Shown piece by piece: positions 1 to 12,600 of a DNA stretch of 30,288 nucleotides (position 1 is its first letter; each line of letters opens with the position of its first letter). A program made the position numbers and the translations under genes. The notes beneath the pieces are model-generated. The model saw only the letters and a list, made by a program, of their open reading frames with translations. It had not been told where the DNA came from and did no database searches. The stretch is taken from positions 1-30,288 of the forward strand of contig JALLAP010000027.1 in the NCBI GenBank assembly GCA_036939355.1, given 5' to 3'. The stretch is from Thalassiosira profunda (Eukaryota > Bacillariophyta > Thalassiosirophyceae > Thalassiosirales > Thalassiosiraceae).

Positions 1-2
1 GG

Positions 3-361
3 GAGGCCCATCAAGACCTAATCAGAGTGCTGGACGAGTGGAAGGGCGACGAGCTTCCGCCAATTGTGGTCCACTGCTTCACCGGTGAAAAGGAAGAGGC
101 GCTGGAATACGTCCGACGGGGATATTACGTCGGATTCACGGGTACCATCTGCAAGAAGGAGCGGGGGGCGCCGCTGCGGGCGCTGCTACCCTCCCTCCCG
201 CTCGAGAGGATCCTTGTTGAAACGGACGCCCCATTCATGGGATTCAAGAAAGGGAGGCAGTCGAACGTGGCGCGACGGTTGGCCGAGACTGTGGGCGTTC
301 CTTTTGAGACGTGTGCGAGACGACGAGTGCCAACGCACGAAGATTTTTCATGATCGAGTAG
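3..361 (+). CDS. TatD-family metal-dependent DNase, 3' part (partial, one-base frame break)
   Basis: The frame is open from the left edge, so only the C-terminal ~115 residues are present. Visible family motifs are 'VVHCFTG' (metal-binding His), a 'GYYVGFTGTICKK' strand-turn, and 'ILVETDAPFMG' with its metal-binding Asp. TatD proteins are TIM-barrel 3'-5' exonucleases and AP-site nucleases. The main frame runs to a TGA at 351-353, but its last 13 residues (CARRRVPTHEDFS) do not fit the family. Shifting frame at about 310/311 gives 'VCETTSANARRFFMIE' and a stop at 359-361. That matches the usual TatD ending (T-T-x-N-A-x-R-F-F). A single missing base near 310 therefore explains the break. It could be a consensus error or a real mutation. 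The family call is firm; the functional state is not. Confidence 0.88.
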
Positions 362-674
362 GCATGTGCGTGCGACGAGGGCTTGTCGATTCCGCACAAG
401 CGCTGTCCCGCGGGCTTTGTGTGTCATGAAGGCACCACGATTCCTAGCAGACTCCCCTTTCCCGGCCGGTCGAAATCAGACGCGAGGGCCAAGAAAGGCT
501 TTGAAATTTTAAACACTTTGGAAATTTTAGGGCGCCGATAGGAGGGCGCGGCAAGAATTCCTCCCCCTCCCTCCTGGGGTCTCTTGCTACTTGGCGTCGA
601 TGGCGTAACTATTCGCTCCCAGCTATCAGCAGGGCACTTGCTATGGCCGAATCCGGCCGTGGGTCGCCGGAAAG
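362..674. other. Intergenic region upstream of the giant TIG gene
   Basis: Apart from the cysteine-rich relic at 366-442, no coding signal is visible. An AT-rich patch at about 500-533 (runs such as TTTGAAATTTTAAA and GGAAATTTTA) contrasts with the GC-rich flanks. It is a plausible core-promoter area for the gene starting at 675, but no defined TATA or initiator element can be assigned. Confidence 0.4.
366..442 (+). pseudogene. Relic of a GCC2/GCC3-like cysteine-rich coding segment
   Basis: Read in the frame starting at 366 (TGT), this stretch encodes 'CACDEGLSIPHKRCPAGF' followed by VCHEGTT. The giant gene's cysteine-rich region encodes 'CDEEGLSIPHKRCPAGF' followed by ICLEGTT at about 13883-13960. 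By eye the DNA is about 85% identical over ~75 bp with one in-frame three-base gap. The similarity starts a few bases after the TatD stop and fades after about 442, where the frame runs into unrelated sequence. It has no start codon or gene context. It is best read as a fragment of a paralogous cysteine-rich gene left by duplication or rearrangement; a misjoined read is also possible. Confidence 0.7.
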
Positions 675-3600
675 ATGCTGGGGCTGATGCTGCGGGCCCT
701 GTGGGCCGCGATACTGCTGGCGCACACGTCGGTTGCATCAGAGAGGGTATATCAGAATGGCGTGGGCCTGCCAGCACATAGCCACGTCCGCAACCTTTCT
801 ACTGGGGATGCCGCTGGACAGAATGTGGTGGTCAGCAGCTGCAGCCCTGCAAAGCGGTCCAATTGGCGGGGGAACCTGGGTCAGCCTGGTCGGAAGCGGG
901 ATGCACAATGACGACTCACTGCACTGCCGCTTTGGCGACAGCGCCCCCGTTCCGGCCTTTTGGATAAGCGACACTGCAATTCAGTGCGTTGCGCCCCCTG
1001 TGGAGAGTCCTGGCCCGGTCAATGTGACGTTGAGTAGTGATGGCATGGACATTACTCCCAGCCCTGCGGAATTCGTTTACTACGAGCACCCCGCAATGTC
1101 GTCCATCTACCCCGCATTTGGAGACTCGAATGGGGGAACGCCCGTTGAGATGCATGGAGCCTTTCTGCCCTCGACAGACGCAGTGTGTCGCTTTGGGTCG
1201 TCGTATTTTGTGGAGGCCACCGTTGTCGGCGAGGGGAAAATGGTGTGCCACAGCCCACCCGGTACTGCGGGCACGTCAGATGCAATTTCAGTCAGTCTCA
1301 ATGGCGTTGATTTCTCTCCGGGTTTGGCAGATTTCTATTACAAGGCGCTTCCGGAGGTTCACTCTGTCAATCCTAAATGGGCAGACGAAGCGGGTGGGAC
1401 GCCGCTGATTGTCGCAGGATCGAACTTTGAAGATAAAGACGATTTGGCGTGCCGCTTTGAGAGGAGTCGCGTCGATTCAATTGGGGGTGTGGAACGCACC
1501 AGCTTGGCAGTGAAAGCAGAATACGTGTCGTCTACAGAGATGCAGTGCCAAACTCCGCCAATGGCTGCACCCACGGACGTAATAGTGAGGGTCACGACAA
1601 ACGCAGTCGACGTTTCGTCCAGTGGCGCCCATTTGGAGTACGTGGCACGCGCGGTCGTGTCTGAAATGCATCCTACCAGCGGCTCCATTGCAGGTGGCAC
1701 ACCGGTGACGTTGGTTGGCAGTGGTTTCTTGTTCGAAGACACGATAACCTGCCGATTTGGCGATGCGGTGGTCCCTGCCGAGTTTGTAACGTGGACGATG
1801 GTTCGTTGCGACTCTCCGCCAACCGCGGCTGGCGATGTCGTCGTCTCCTACAGCAACGATGGGCTGAATTTCGTCAACGCCACGAGCAATCCAGTCTTCT
1901 CATACGTCATCCCGGCGATCGTTACTGGCATGGAGCCCAGTGCTGGGTCGAAGCGAGGAGGGACAAATGTTCGCATTCTGGGCGAGGGATTCGTCGACGA
2001 AACAGGGTGGCAATGCCTGTTCGACGAAACCTCTGTTCTGGCAGTGCTCTTGTCTCCTTCTGAGATGAGCTGCCTGTCTCCTGCGTCGTCTGTTGGAGCA
2101 TCGCCACTCACATTGGTGGAGCCAGACGGGTCTGTCGTCGAGACTGGGCTCGTCTTTCGGTACTACGAAGATTTGCGACTGGTGTCAGTGTTTCCTGAAT
2201 CAGCTTCTGTCGCTGGTGGAACCAAGGTTGCAATTGAGATCACGGGCCTAGAGTTGGGAGGAGCATCCTACGCCTGCGTCTTTGGAGAAGAGGAGTCGCC
2301 TGCAACTGTTCTCAACAGCTCATTTGTTGAATGCGCTTCTCCAAGATGGAATGTCGCAGAGGAAGCAAATCTGGTCATCGCGGCAACTTTGTCCATTTCC
2401 ATTGCGACGGAGGCAGCCCCTTTCGCCTTTTATGATCCCCCGAACATCAGCTCTGCGTACCCAATGTCATTCTACTCCGAGTTCTCGACTGATATCGCGG
2501 TGCGCGGAGGGCCGTTCTTCAAGTCAGCGCACTTGAAGTGCCGGCTGGGGACGCTAGAAGTGGAAGCGCGATGGATTTCCGAGTCGGAAATTGCGTGTCT
2601 CTATGAATGCAGATTCATCGAGCCAGACACTCGAGAGCTGCCGTTGTTTATCGCTCTGAATGGAGTCGACTACAACGACAGCGGCATCGTGCTTCGTGCG
2701 CACCATGGTCTCACGATAAGCGGTATCAGTCCAACATTTGGGTCCACATCGGGAGGGACGAGAGTTCAGGTCAATGGAATGAGCTTCGCCGACTCCTTTG
2801 CCTACCGATGCCTGTTCGGCAGTCAGTTTGTGGGTGCAGATTATCTGAGCCGGAACGAGATCCTCTGCGATCCAGCTCCCTTTTATCTCCCCGGAAGCAA
2901 ATCGATTTGGGTGTGCGTGGACGGCGGTGACTGCGTGGGCAGAGAAGGCTTGGCGTTCGACTACTTGGATCCGCTGCAGCTGCTTGACGTTTCACCAGCT
3001 GAGGGCCCTCTTGCCGGCGAAACTCTCGTTCACGTCAAGAGCAACCACCCGCTTGGCAACCACTCTGTGTGCAGTTTTGGATCGCAGCATGTGGAAATTG
3101 AAGTGTCCGGTGCCAGCACCAACGCTGGCACCTGTCAGTCGCCGCGGTTTGGTGGCACATCAAAGTCGCCTGCGAGCGTCGACTTCTCGATATCCGCCAA
3201 TGGGCAAGAGTATTCTCGTGAACGCTTTCAGTTTGTTTATCGCGACGACGAAGGCATCGTTGCTGCTGCATTGCCAGCCAAGGCGCACATCTCTCACATC
3301 TCGCCAGATCTGGGCATCGTTGGGACCAATGTGACTGTGCACGGAAGTGGGTTCGAGCGCCTTCAGGACGTGGCGTGTTGGTTTGGCGGGCTTGTGCAAG
3401 GGCCCGCAATCGTTGTATCCAATTCATCACTCGTGTGCACAGCTCCGTGGAACGCAAAAGCTCCTGAGAGCGTGCGATTTGATGTGGCGGAGATGACGAA
3501 GACGGCAGACATTTACTACGGCAACGATGAAATCTCATTTACTTATGTCGAGCCTCCCCAGCTCACTGGAGTCGAGCCAAACGTTGTTGTCGTGGCGAAT

Positions 3601-6600
3601 GAGTCGATCTCCTTGAGCATTGAAGGGCACAACCTCGACCTTCTCGCGAGGGATGTTGTGCAATGTATCGTTGGGTCGTCCGAGGCGCCGGCGATCTTTG
3701 ACGTTGCAACAGGAAGAGTGAGAGTAGATCGAATACATTTGGGAGAGGAGACGGGATCATTCCGGGTCGAGTTGCTCAGCGAGCAATACGGCGTGATATC
3801 GTCTTCGCGAGCCAAGTTGCACGTGATCGAGCAGCATCGGTTGTCTCACCTCGAACCGCCAATCGTGGCTTCTCCCGACCGACCAATGGACATCATGATC
3901 AAAGGGGAGAACTTTTCCGAGCACGACTTGGCCTGCCACCTTGATCATCAACCGTCAATGGTGGCCGCCTTCCTCAGCCACTCGGAGATCTTGTGTCGCC
4001 TGCGAAAGCACATCATGCCTGGAGCTTACAAAGTGCGCGTGTCAAACGGTGGCACCACGTTGCACAGGGCGCCTTATCTGACGCTTCAGGTCATCTCGCC
4101 TCCGTCGATTGCAGCTCTGTCTCCGTCTATCGGGCAAGCTGGCAGCAATGTCACAATCACAGGCAAGTCCTTCTATCCGCTGATGAAGTGTGCCTTTGGA
4201 GGCCAGGCCACCGAGACTTTCTTTGTCAATTCGACGCTGGTGCAATGCACCACCCCAACAGCGCTGTCCCAAGCATCAGTCCCTGTCGAGTTCACCCTCG
4301 ATAGTCGACCCATTTCATTCGAGCCTCCCGTGTTGTTCACGTTCATCGACCTTACGTTGAGCGCTATTAGCCCCAGCTTTGGAGACGTCAATGGAGGCAC
4401 GCGCGTATCGTTCAACTTGAAAGAGGAGAGTGTGGAGTCAGTGTCCCACTGCCGCTTTGGAGATGGCATTGTAACTGCAATGGCTGAACAGCCAGGCGTT
4501 GTTGTTTGCTTGTCTCCACCAGCGCAGGAGGAAGGACCGGTCACTGTGGGTGTGAGCGTCGATGGCAGCACCTTCTCGACAAGCCAGCTTGTATTCGAGT
4601 ACACAAAGGAAGCGGTGTTTGGGGGCATTCACCCATCCAGTGGCCCAGAATCAGGAGGCACAATCGCGGTCCTGACTGGTGAGGGCTTTTTGAAGAGCGA
4701 CATCAAATGCTTCTTTGGCGGGGTGGAAAGCCAAGGACGGTGGATATCCGACGAGAATTTGTTCTGCGAAACGCCCGCCCTTCAGCCTGGAGCACACCAA
4801 GTCGGCATATCGTTCAACGCCGTTGACACGCTCGCTACCAACCAAAGCTTCGAGGTGTACCCTCGCATGACTGCTCTGCATGCACTGCCCTCGTTTGGGG
4901 CAACTCGCGGCGGTACATCAATACTCGTTCATGGCACGAATTTTCGGCAAGAAGACGCGCTCGCTTGCCGATTTGAGGGCAGCTCGACTGCGGTGGTGGT
5001 TGATGCCAGACACATCGCACCCAACTTGGTGGAGTGCACCACCCCGAAATGGGAGATTGCGGAATTCGTAAGCTTGGAGGTGGTTTCAGACACGGGCGAA
5101 ACGACCGTTGCAGAGTCTGGCTTTACATTCTACGCGCCATTCGATCTGTCGGCAATCCACCCCGGCCATGGATTCTCGCGCGGCGGCACCAACGTCACTG
5201 TAGACGGCGATCATTTTTCTGACGCGCTTGGGACAGTCAGTTGCCTCTTCGAGCAAACCCCTGTGGAGGCAGAGGTCGTCTCGGCCAATGAGATCCTTTG
5301 CACGGCACCACCAGCTCTCTTGAGTGGGGGCGTCGACTTTGCGCTCTCGTACGGCTCTGACGTCTTCGCTCTTCCGCTCCAAGCTTTTGAGTACGAAGGC
5401 GAAATGCTACTGGATTCGCTGTACCCTCCGGTTGTTCCCAGCACCACAGGCAAGACCATCACTATCTATGGCTCACTGTTCAAGAACCGCGAAGCGCTTG
5501 GGTGCAGGATTTCGTCAGATCAGACTAGCGCAGAGGCAGTCCAGACGCAGGCAACCTTTGTCAGCGAAGACCAGTTGCTCTGTCGCATACCCCAAGGGCT
5601 GCGGCCTAGAACCTACAACTTGAGCATCACAACCAACGGCCAAGACTTTACAGAGAGCTTGTTGGACCTTCGCGTCATTGACCCGCTCCTGGTCAAGTCA
5701 GTCCATCCTGCCATTGGATCTCCGGACACGATGCACACAATTTCGCTCGAAGGAAATGCGTTTCGAGACTTGGATGGCCTGGCCTGCCTCGTGGACGACA
5801 AGTACATCGTGCCATCTCGTTTCGTCAACGCAACGTCCATCCAGTGTTCGCTGCCGGCGAATGTGAATGCGGGGAACGTCTCTGTGGCGCTCGCGCTGGA
5901 TGGCGTGCCCATTTCGACTGGGCCTCCACTCTTGTTCACATACGTCGATCTCTCCTTGAGCGCAATTTGGCCCTCGTTCGGAGACATGAGTGGAGGCACG
6001 CGCGTGACTTTCGAGTTGAAGGAGACATCGCCCAGCGTGGTGTCTCCTCACTGCTCCTTTGGAGACGACATGGTTCCTGCGAGGATTCGTGAGGCAGAGC
6101 TCATTTGCGTGTCCCCTCCGACGCAACGAGAAGGGCCTGTGCGCGTAGGAGTGAGCGTTGATGGCCAGGCCGTCTCGAGAAGTCATATCACGTTCAAGTA
6201 CACAAAGGCGGCCGTGTTTGACAACATGCACCCACAATCTGGTCCAGAAACGGGGGGCACGGTCGTCAAAATAACTGGCTCGAACTTTGTGAACAGCAAC
6301 AACATCAAGTGCTTCTTTGGTGGCACTGAAGCTCCGGGAAGGTGGCTGTCCGAGGACAAACTCAGCTGCACAACTCCGGCAATGAGGCCCGGCAACTACA
6401 AATTGAGACTGACTCTCAATGGTGTCGACACGCTCCGCACTCCTTGGCAGTTTGCGTCTTTCAAGGAGATCGATGTCCTCTACGCCAGCCCATCCAGCGG
6501 CAGTCTCCTGGGAGGCACGGAAATTTCGCTGGTCGGCAAGTCGTTTGTTGCCACTGATGACATGCTCTGCAGGTTTGGTCGTCTTGGCTCGTCACCTGCA

Positions 6601-9600
6601 GCGTTCGTTTCTTCGACGGAGGTTACCTGCTCCACCCCTGATATGAGCAAGGACGTCGACGAAGTGACTGAGGTTGGCGTCTCAGTCTCTTTGAATGGAG
6701 CCATCGACTTTTCGGAGGCCGCGGCCTCCTTTCACTTCACTCCTCCGGCTGTGGTCCACAGCATTTTCCCCGCCCAGGGCTCTGTCAACGGGGGCACTGA
6801 GGTTCATGTGTTCGGCTCCAACATGTTCCCGTCCATTACCTCTGACACGGCGAGCTGCATCTTTGGGAGTGTTGCGGTGCCTGCGTTGGTGCTATCGAAT
6901 GAAGAGCTGACTTGCGTTTCGCCACCTCATTCTAATGACGGGCCACTCTTCTTTGCCGTCAGCTTGAATGGAGTTGACATGGCCGGTCGTGCTATGTTTC
7001 TTTACACCCCCAACGTCCAGACCGTGTCGATTTATCCCAACGGCAGACCTTTCACTGGGGGCACGCTGGTGACTGTGACGGGCGCTTTCGAGCAGTCTTC
7101 CTCGTTATGGTGCAAGTTTGGGGAGCTGTACTCGGATGCAGTGTACCTCTCAGACCAAACTGTCCAGTGCAAGGCCCCAATGCATCCTCCTGGCACTGTT
7201 GATTTCGTGGTGGTGGCAGAGGGCGACGACGTCCTGCCGAGCGGAACCGTCTTTGAGTTTTACCAGCCGCCGGTCATTTTATTCAACAATCCTGCAAGTG
7301 GCCCTCACTACGGCGAAACGGTTGTCCGAATCTACGGGCATGGATTCCGGTCGAACGTGGACTACGCGTGTTACTTTGGAGATTCCGCAAGCATTGCTGG
7401 CCAGTTCGTGGCAACAGATGCCATCGAGTGCCCTTCTCCGAGGATTTCGCCAGAGGAGGACCAGACTTCTGTGGAATTGGTCGTCGCCGAGAAGCACTCC
7501 AACTTCACGGCCAACACGCTGCACTTTTCTTTTTTGCCGCCTCCTTCGTTGGACCATCTTTTGCCTCGGCACGTCTTTCCTGATGGAGGCGACGTCCTCT
7601 CGGTCTATGGCGGTGATATGAACACCACCGAGGCCGTCTGGTGCCGATTCCTCCTTCCATCCAAGACGGATGGCAGTCTCTACTATGAGACTGTTCAGGC
7701 GAGTCCAGTGTCTGATGGTGGGCACGTCGATTGCGTGGTGCCAGAGTATCCCCTAGGAAACTCTCACGTGGTGGACGCCTTCGTTCAAGTATCGACAAAC
7801 AGAGTGGACTATTCGTCAAACCGCCTTATTTTCTCATACGTTAAGAAACCGAAGGTGGAGAGCATTAGTCCTTCATTGGGCACAGTAAACGGCGGCACAA
7901 AAGTCGTCATCAGAGGAAGCCACTTTCTCCAAGAAGGCAACCTTTGGTGTGCTTTTGGGCGTGAGGGATCGGTGCCGGCCAAATGGGTCTCCTCGACAGA
8001 AATAGCTTGCACGTCACCGTTCGCATCCTACCCTGCAAACGTTGCGCTGTCGCTTCAGTTCGAAGGGAACCGGGGCGTTATCGATGGGGCTCATTTCTTT
8101 TCGTATCACGGAGAATTGTCGCTCGAAGAGGCATCGCCAATGCGAGGCTTCGTGTCGGGAGGCACCTTGGTCACTGTCGAGGGCACAGGCTTGCTCGACG
8201 TGCCTGCGATCGCTTGTCGGTTCGGTAAAGGTGAAGAGGTCCCAGCCACCCTGATTTCGGCCAACGTTCTCACTTGCATATCGCCTCCAGTGAGCCACGC
8301 ACAAGATGTCGAGCTGGAGGTGTCGCTCAATGGTATAGACTGGGTAGGGCTTCACCAAAGCTCCGAGGAACAAAACTTGTTCACGTATGATGCAAAGGTG
8401 GATCTGTTTCGCACCATTCCAGCCAACGTTCCGATTGCGAACGGAGACAGCGACGACTCAGAGCCGAGATTCATCACTGTCATTGGAGCATCATTCGTGA
8501 ATACGACGCGCTTAACCTGCCTCTTTGGCGAGCAAGATGCGATCCCAGCCGAATATGTCAGCGAATCGGAAGTCACGTGCACCCTGCCCAAAGTGACCAA
8601 GGTTGGAGAGGTGGACGTGCGACTCTCGTTGAACGGGATCGATGTCAGCAACAAAAAGACGTCCCTATCGTTTGTCCGGCCGACGCTGATCTCGAGTGTC
8701 TCGCCCAACACCATCCAGGAGGGGTCCAAAATAGATCTATTGATCCAAGGGGAGAACTTCCTGCACTCTGCCAACTTGCAATGCCACTTTGGGGCAATTG
8801 AAGTGTGGTCCCCGGCGCGATGGATCAGCAGCTCCTCGCTGAGGTGCACGACGCCGCCCTTGAATTTGACGCACGACGGTGTGGAGTACATTGGAGTGTC
8901 GAACAACGGCGGCCACGATGTCACCGACCTCTGGCTCCAACCAGAACGGCAACGCGTTGGTCGGCAACTGTTCGCTCTGGGCGTCACGTCCAGGGTGCAG
9001 TTCATTTCAATGGATCCCGCGGTTGGCTACATCATCGGAGGCACTGAGGTTGCCATCGCTCTGGGCAACGTTAAGTACGTGCCTGAATTGACGTGCCAAT
9101 TCGGCTCAGAAGCCGTCGCTGCCACTTTGTCTTCTGCGAACAGCATTGTCTGCGAATCACCGCCGTACCATCCCGGAAGCGTCACGCTGAAATTGGTCTC
9201 CGAGGGAGCACACTACATTGGTGCAGGAACCTTTGAGTACCTGGCGCCGCCATTGTTGGGGTCGCTGGAGCCGGAAACGGGGCCTCTCGAAGGTGGATCT
9301 CCTGTCACAATTATTGGATCTGGACTCGCTGGCGTGACACATTGCCGTTTCAGCTTTGGCAATACCATCCAAGCTGTCCCTGCTATAGTTGTTGATGATT
9401 CGACTCTGAAATGCGTCGCGCCTCCGGCAGATGGAGCAACAGATGCATCGGTCGAGGTATCGCACAACGGCCGCGACTTTGCTGGGGTTGGGCTCGCGTT
9501 CCGCTATCGGGCAAGGCCTCGATTGCTGTCCCTCGAGCCATCCTATGGCTCGGACTTGGGGGGCAAGGCCATCCACGTCGCAGGGGAGCACTTTCTCGAT

Positions 9601-12600
9601 ACACCAGCCCTCCGCTGTCGCTTCGGGGCCCATCTTGTGAAAGCCATTTACATCTCTCGAGCGAAGCTGATCTGTATTGCGCCTCCATTGACGATTGAAC
9701 CTGTGTTAGTGAGCGTTTTAGTGGACGGTGTTGAATCGAAAGAGACGCTCTTGTTCACGCCAATCAAGCTGCCGCAGATCAAATCCGTAGAGCCAACATT
9801 CGGCATTGTGAATGGCAACACGACCGTTGTGCTGCACACGACCGCGTTGCACGCGCATCACAGGATTGAGTGTCTCTTTGGCGACTCTGCAGTGCCTGCG
9901 TTGCATCTATCAGGCAACTCTGCGTCCTGCGTGGCACCAAAAGCAGATGGACCCAGCGTTGTGAACGTGTCCATTTCTGTTGACGGCGAGCGCGGCGTGG
10001 CAAATGGGCAGCTAGAGTTCCAATACGTTGTGCCGCCACAAGTGACATCAGTCTACCCTAGTTTTGGATGGACAAAGGGCGGAGGCACGATCTCACTGTC
10101 GATAAAAGACTTGACTCCTTGGATCGATGAAGAGGTCTCCTGCTCTTTTGGCCAATCAAACATCTTCACGAAAGCTCTCCAAGTGGGGGAGACTTTGGTG
10201 ACGTGCCAGCTGCCTCAGTTTCGCGAAGACTCGATGCAGCAGCACGCGCCCATCCTCCTGAAAGTTGGCAACAGACCCAATGCATTTCACGTTGAGACGC
10301 CTTCGTTCTCCTACCTCGAGCCAGCAGAAGTAACGGGCGTCGAGCCACCGGTAGGAAGCATTCGTGGAGGCTCTCTCGTTAGAGTCTCTGGAACCGGCTT
10401 CACCAGTATGGCCAGACTTCAGTGTCTCTTTGGAACACAATCAGTGGATGCCAAGTTAGTCAGCCACGACGAGATTGCTTGCGTCGCTCCCGGTTGGAGA
10501 GGCGGCCCAAAAGAGGTTGAGGTGCACATTGGCCGCTCTGGAGGGGAGAAGTTGTCGCTTGCCAGCCACGCAACTTTCACGTACCTACCTCACCCGGCAA
10601 TAGAGGCCATCCGACCTCGGTTTGGCACGATCGATGGAGGAACCAACGTTACCCTCGCACTGGGCAACGCCCACTCGTGGACAGAAACAACCAATCATCT
10701 CTTTTGTCGATTTGGCAACTCGACGCTTGTCCCAGTTGTTTCGGCAAAGGAGGGAGAGGTTACGTGCGCTTCTCCGCCAGTGAACGAGGCGGCGTTGCTC
10801 TCCGACCGAGAAGGCTCAACGCCAGTGCAAGTTTCTCTCTACCAAGACCAGCTCTGGCTCGCATCTGCCGATGTGCAGTTCACCTACGCTGATCACATCG
10901 AGGTGGGCGAATTGAGTCCAGACTCGGGCCCTCTCCACGGTGGTACGGTCGTTGCCTTGTCGTCAAAAGATTTGCGCCACCTCCCAATCGACGACATCAC
11001 GTGTCATTTTGGGCGTAACTTTGTCTCTGCCTCGTACGACGAAAATGAGGACGTCTTGCGGTGTGTCGCTCCTCCTTTGGACAGCGAGACGTCCACAAAA
11101 ACTGCGCTGTTGAATTTGGGTATTGGCGGTGCGAGGGACGTCCTTTCGATGGGACAGCTCTACACGTATTACCCCGCGCCGTCGGTGACGTCCGTCTCTC
11201 CTGCTCTTGGTTTCTTGGAGGGAGGGGAAGATGTGCTCGTGTCCGGACAGAACTTTCGCAAGGAAGGCCTTGGGTGCGTGTTTGGCACTGTTCGTTCGCC
11301 CAAAGTGGTGTGGCTTTCGGACACCGCGATCATTTGCACTTCACCTGTGGCAGACGCGAGCCTGAGGAATGCCACTGGAGTGCCCACACGCGTGACGAAC
11401 AATGGCGTTGACTTCACGGATGGAAGCAGCTCCTCGCACTATTCGTACACACATCGGCCCGACGCCTCCAAGGTGGAGCCGCAGTTGGTGCGATGGGAAG
11501 AAAGCACCAACATCACCATCACAGGCAAAGACTTGACGCATGTGTTGGGATGCAGGTTTGGGCTGATCAATGAAACGCACCCTGCATTCAATGTCACCAG
11601 CAACAGCATTGGTTGCCAGGTTCCACCCGCCACGTCAGCCTCACTTTCGCTCCTGCCGTCCTTGGCCGAGTCCGAGGTTCACATCTCACTCGTATTGGAG
11701 AATGGCTTGATCGCCACTGGGTTGGAGACTGCCTACGTTGATCCGCCGCCCAAAGCACCAGAAGAGGTCAGCCAGCCAGTCATTGCTTTCCTCACGCCCA
11801 CCCACGGGTCGTCAGCTGGCAGCGATGTGGTTCGGGTCGTTGGATCAAACTTTCTGAATGCGGTAGACTTGACTTGCATCTTCGGAGACTCAATGGAGCA
11901 CGATGCACAATTTATCTCTGCAGATGAGATTCGCTGCCGCACGCCTCGGCATATTCCGGGCAGAGTGTCGTTCAGTGTCACCAATGGTGGAGGCCTCCGG
12001 AGCAATCAAGTTGACTACACATTTGTGTCTGACTCCTCCATCACAACGGTTTTCCCATCCTCCGGCTCAGTCAAGGGCGCAACGGATGTCCGAGTGTATG
12101 GCTCTTTCCCACCCTCGCTGTTCAACAGCTCGGAGGTCAGCACAAAGTGTAGATTTGGGACGGGAGGTGTCGTCAACGGCGAGCTCGTGAGCCAGAACGA
12201 AGTGAAATGCCTCTCGCCGCCATCGACAGTGCCAGAGGCAGTGGAGGTCCGGCTCTCATTCGATGGTGGCCTCAATTATGGTCGCAGCTCGGCTTGGTTC
12301 TCCTACGAACAGGAAGGCAAGATCGAGTCTCTTGTCCCCAATTACGGCTATCACACTGGAGGCACTTCAGTGGTCTTGGTCGGAAGCAATTTCAGGAATG
12401 CGACGAATTTGGCGTGCCTCTTTGACGACACGAGAGTCGCCGCGACCTTCCTTTCGTCTGACAAAATCTCCTGCGTCGCCCCGCCGTTGGAGGCGGAGAC
12501 GAAGGTGGCCGTGAGGCTGGCCTCTGTTGGCGAGATCGGCTCCTCGTGGAAATACTTTGAGTACGTCGAGCGACCGCAGTTGCTCTCGTTCAGCCCTGTG

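Noticed and set aside
733..853. Start of the giant protein at 733
   Set aside because: 733 is TTG, not ATG, and no signal peptide follows. The ATG at 675 gives a good signal peptide that joins the TIG frame after a one-base correction.
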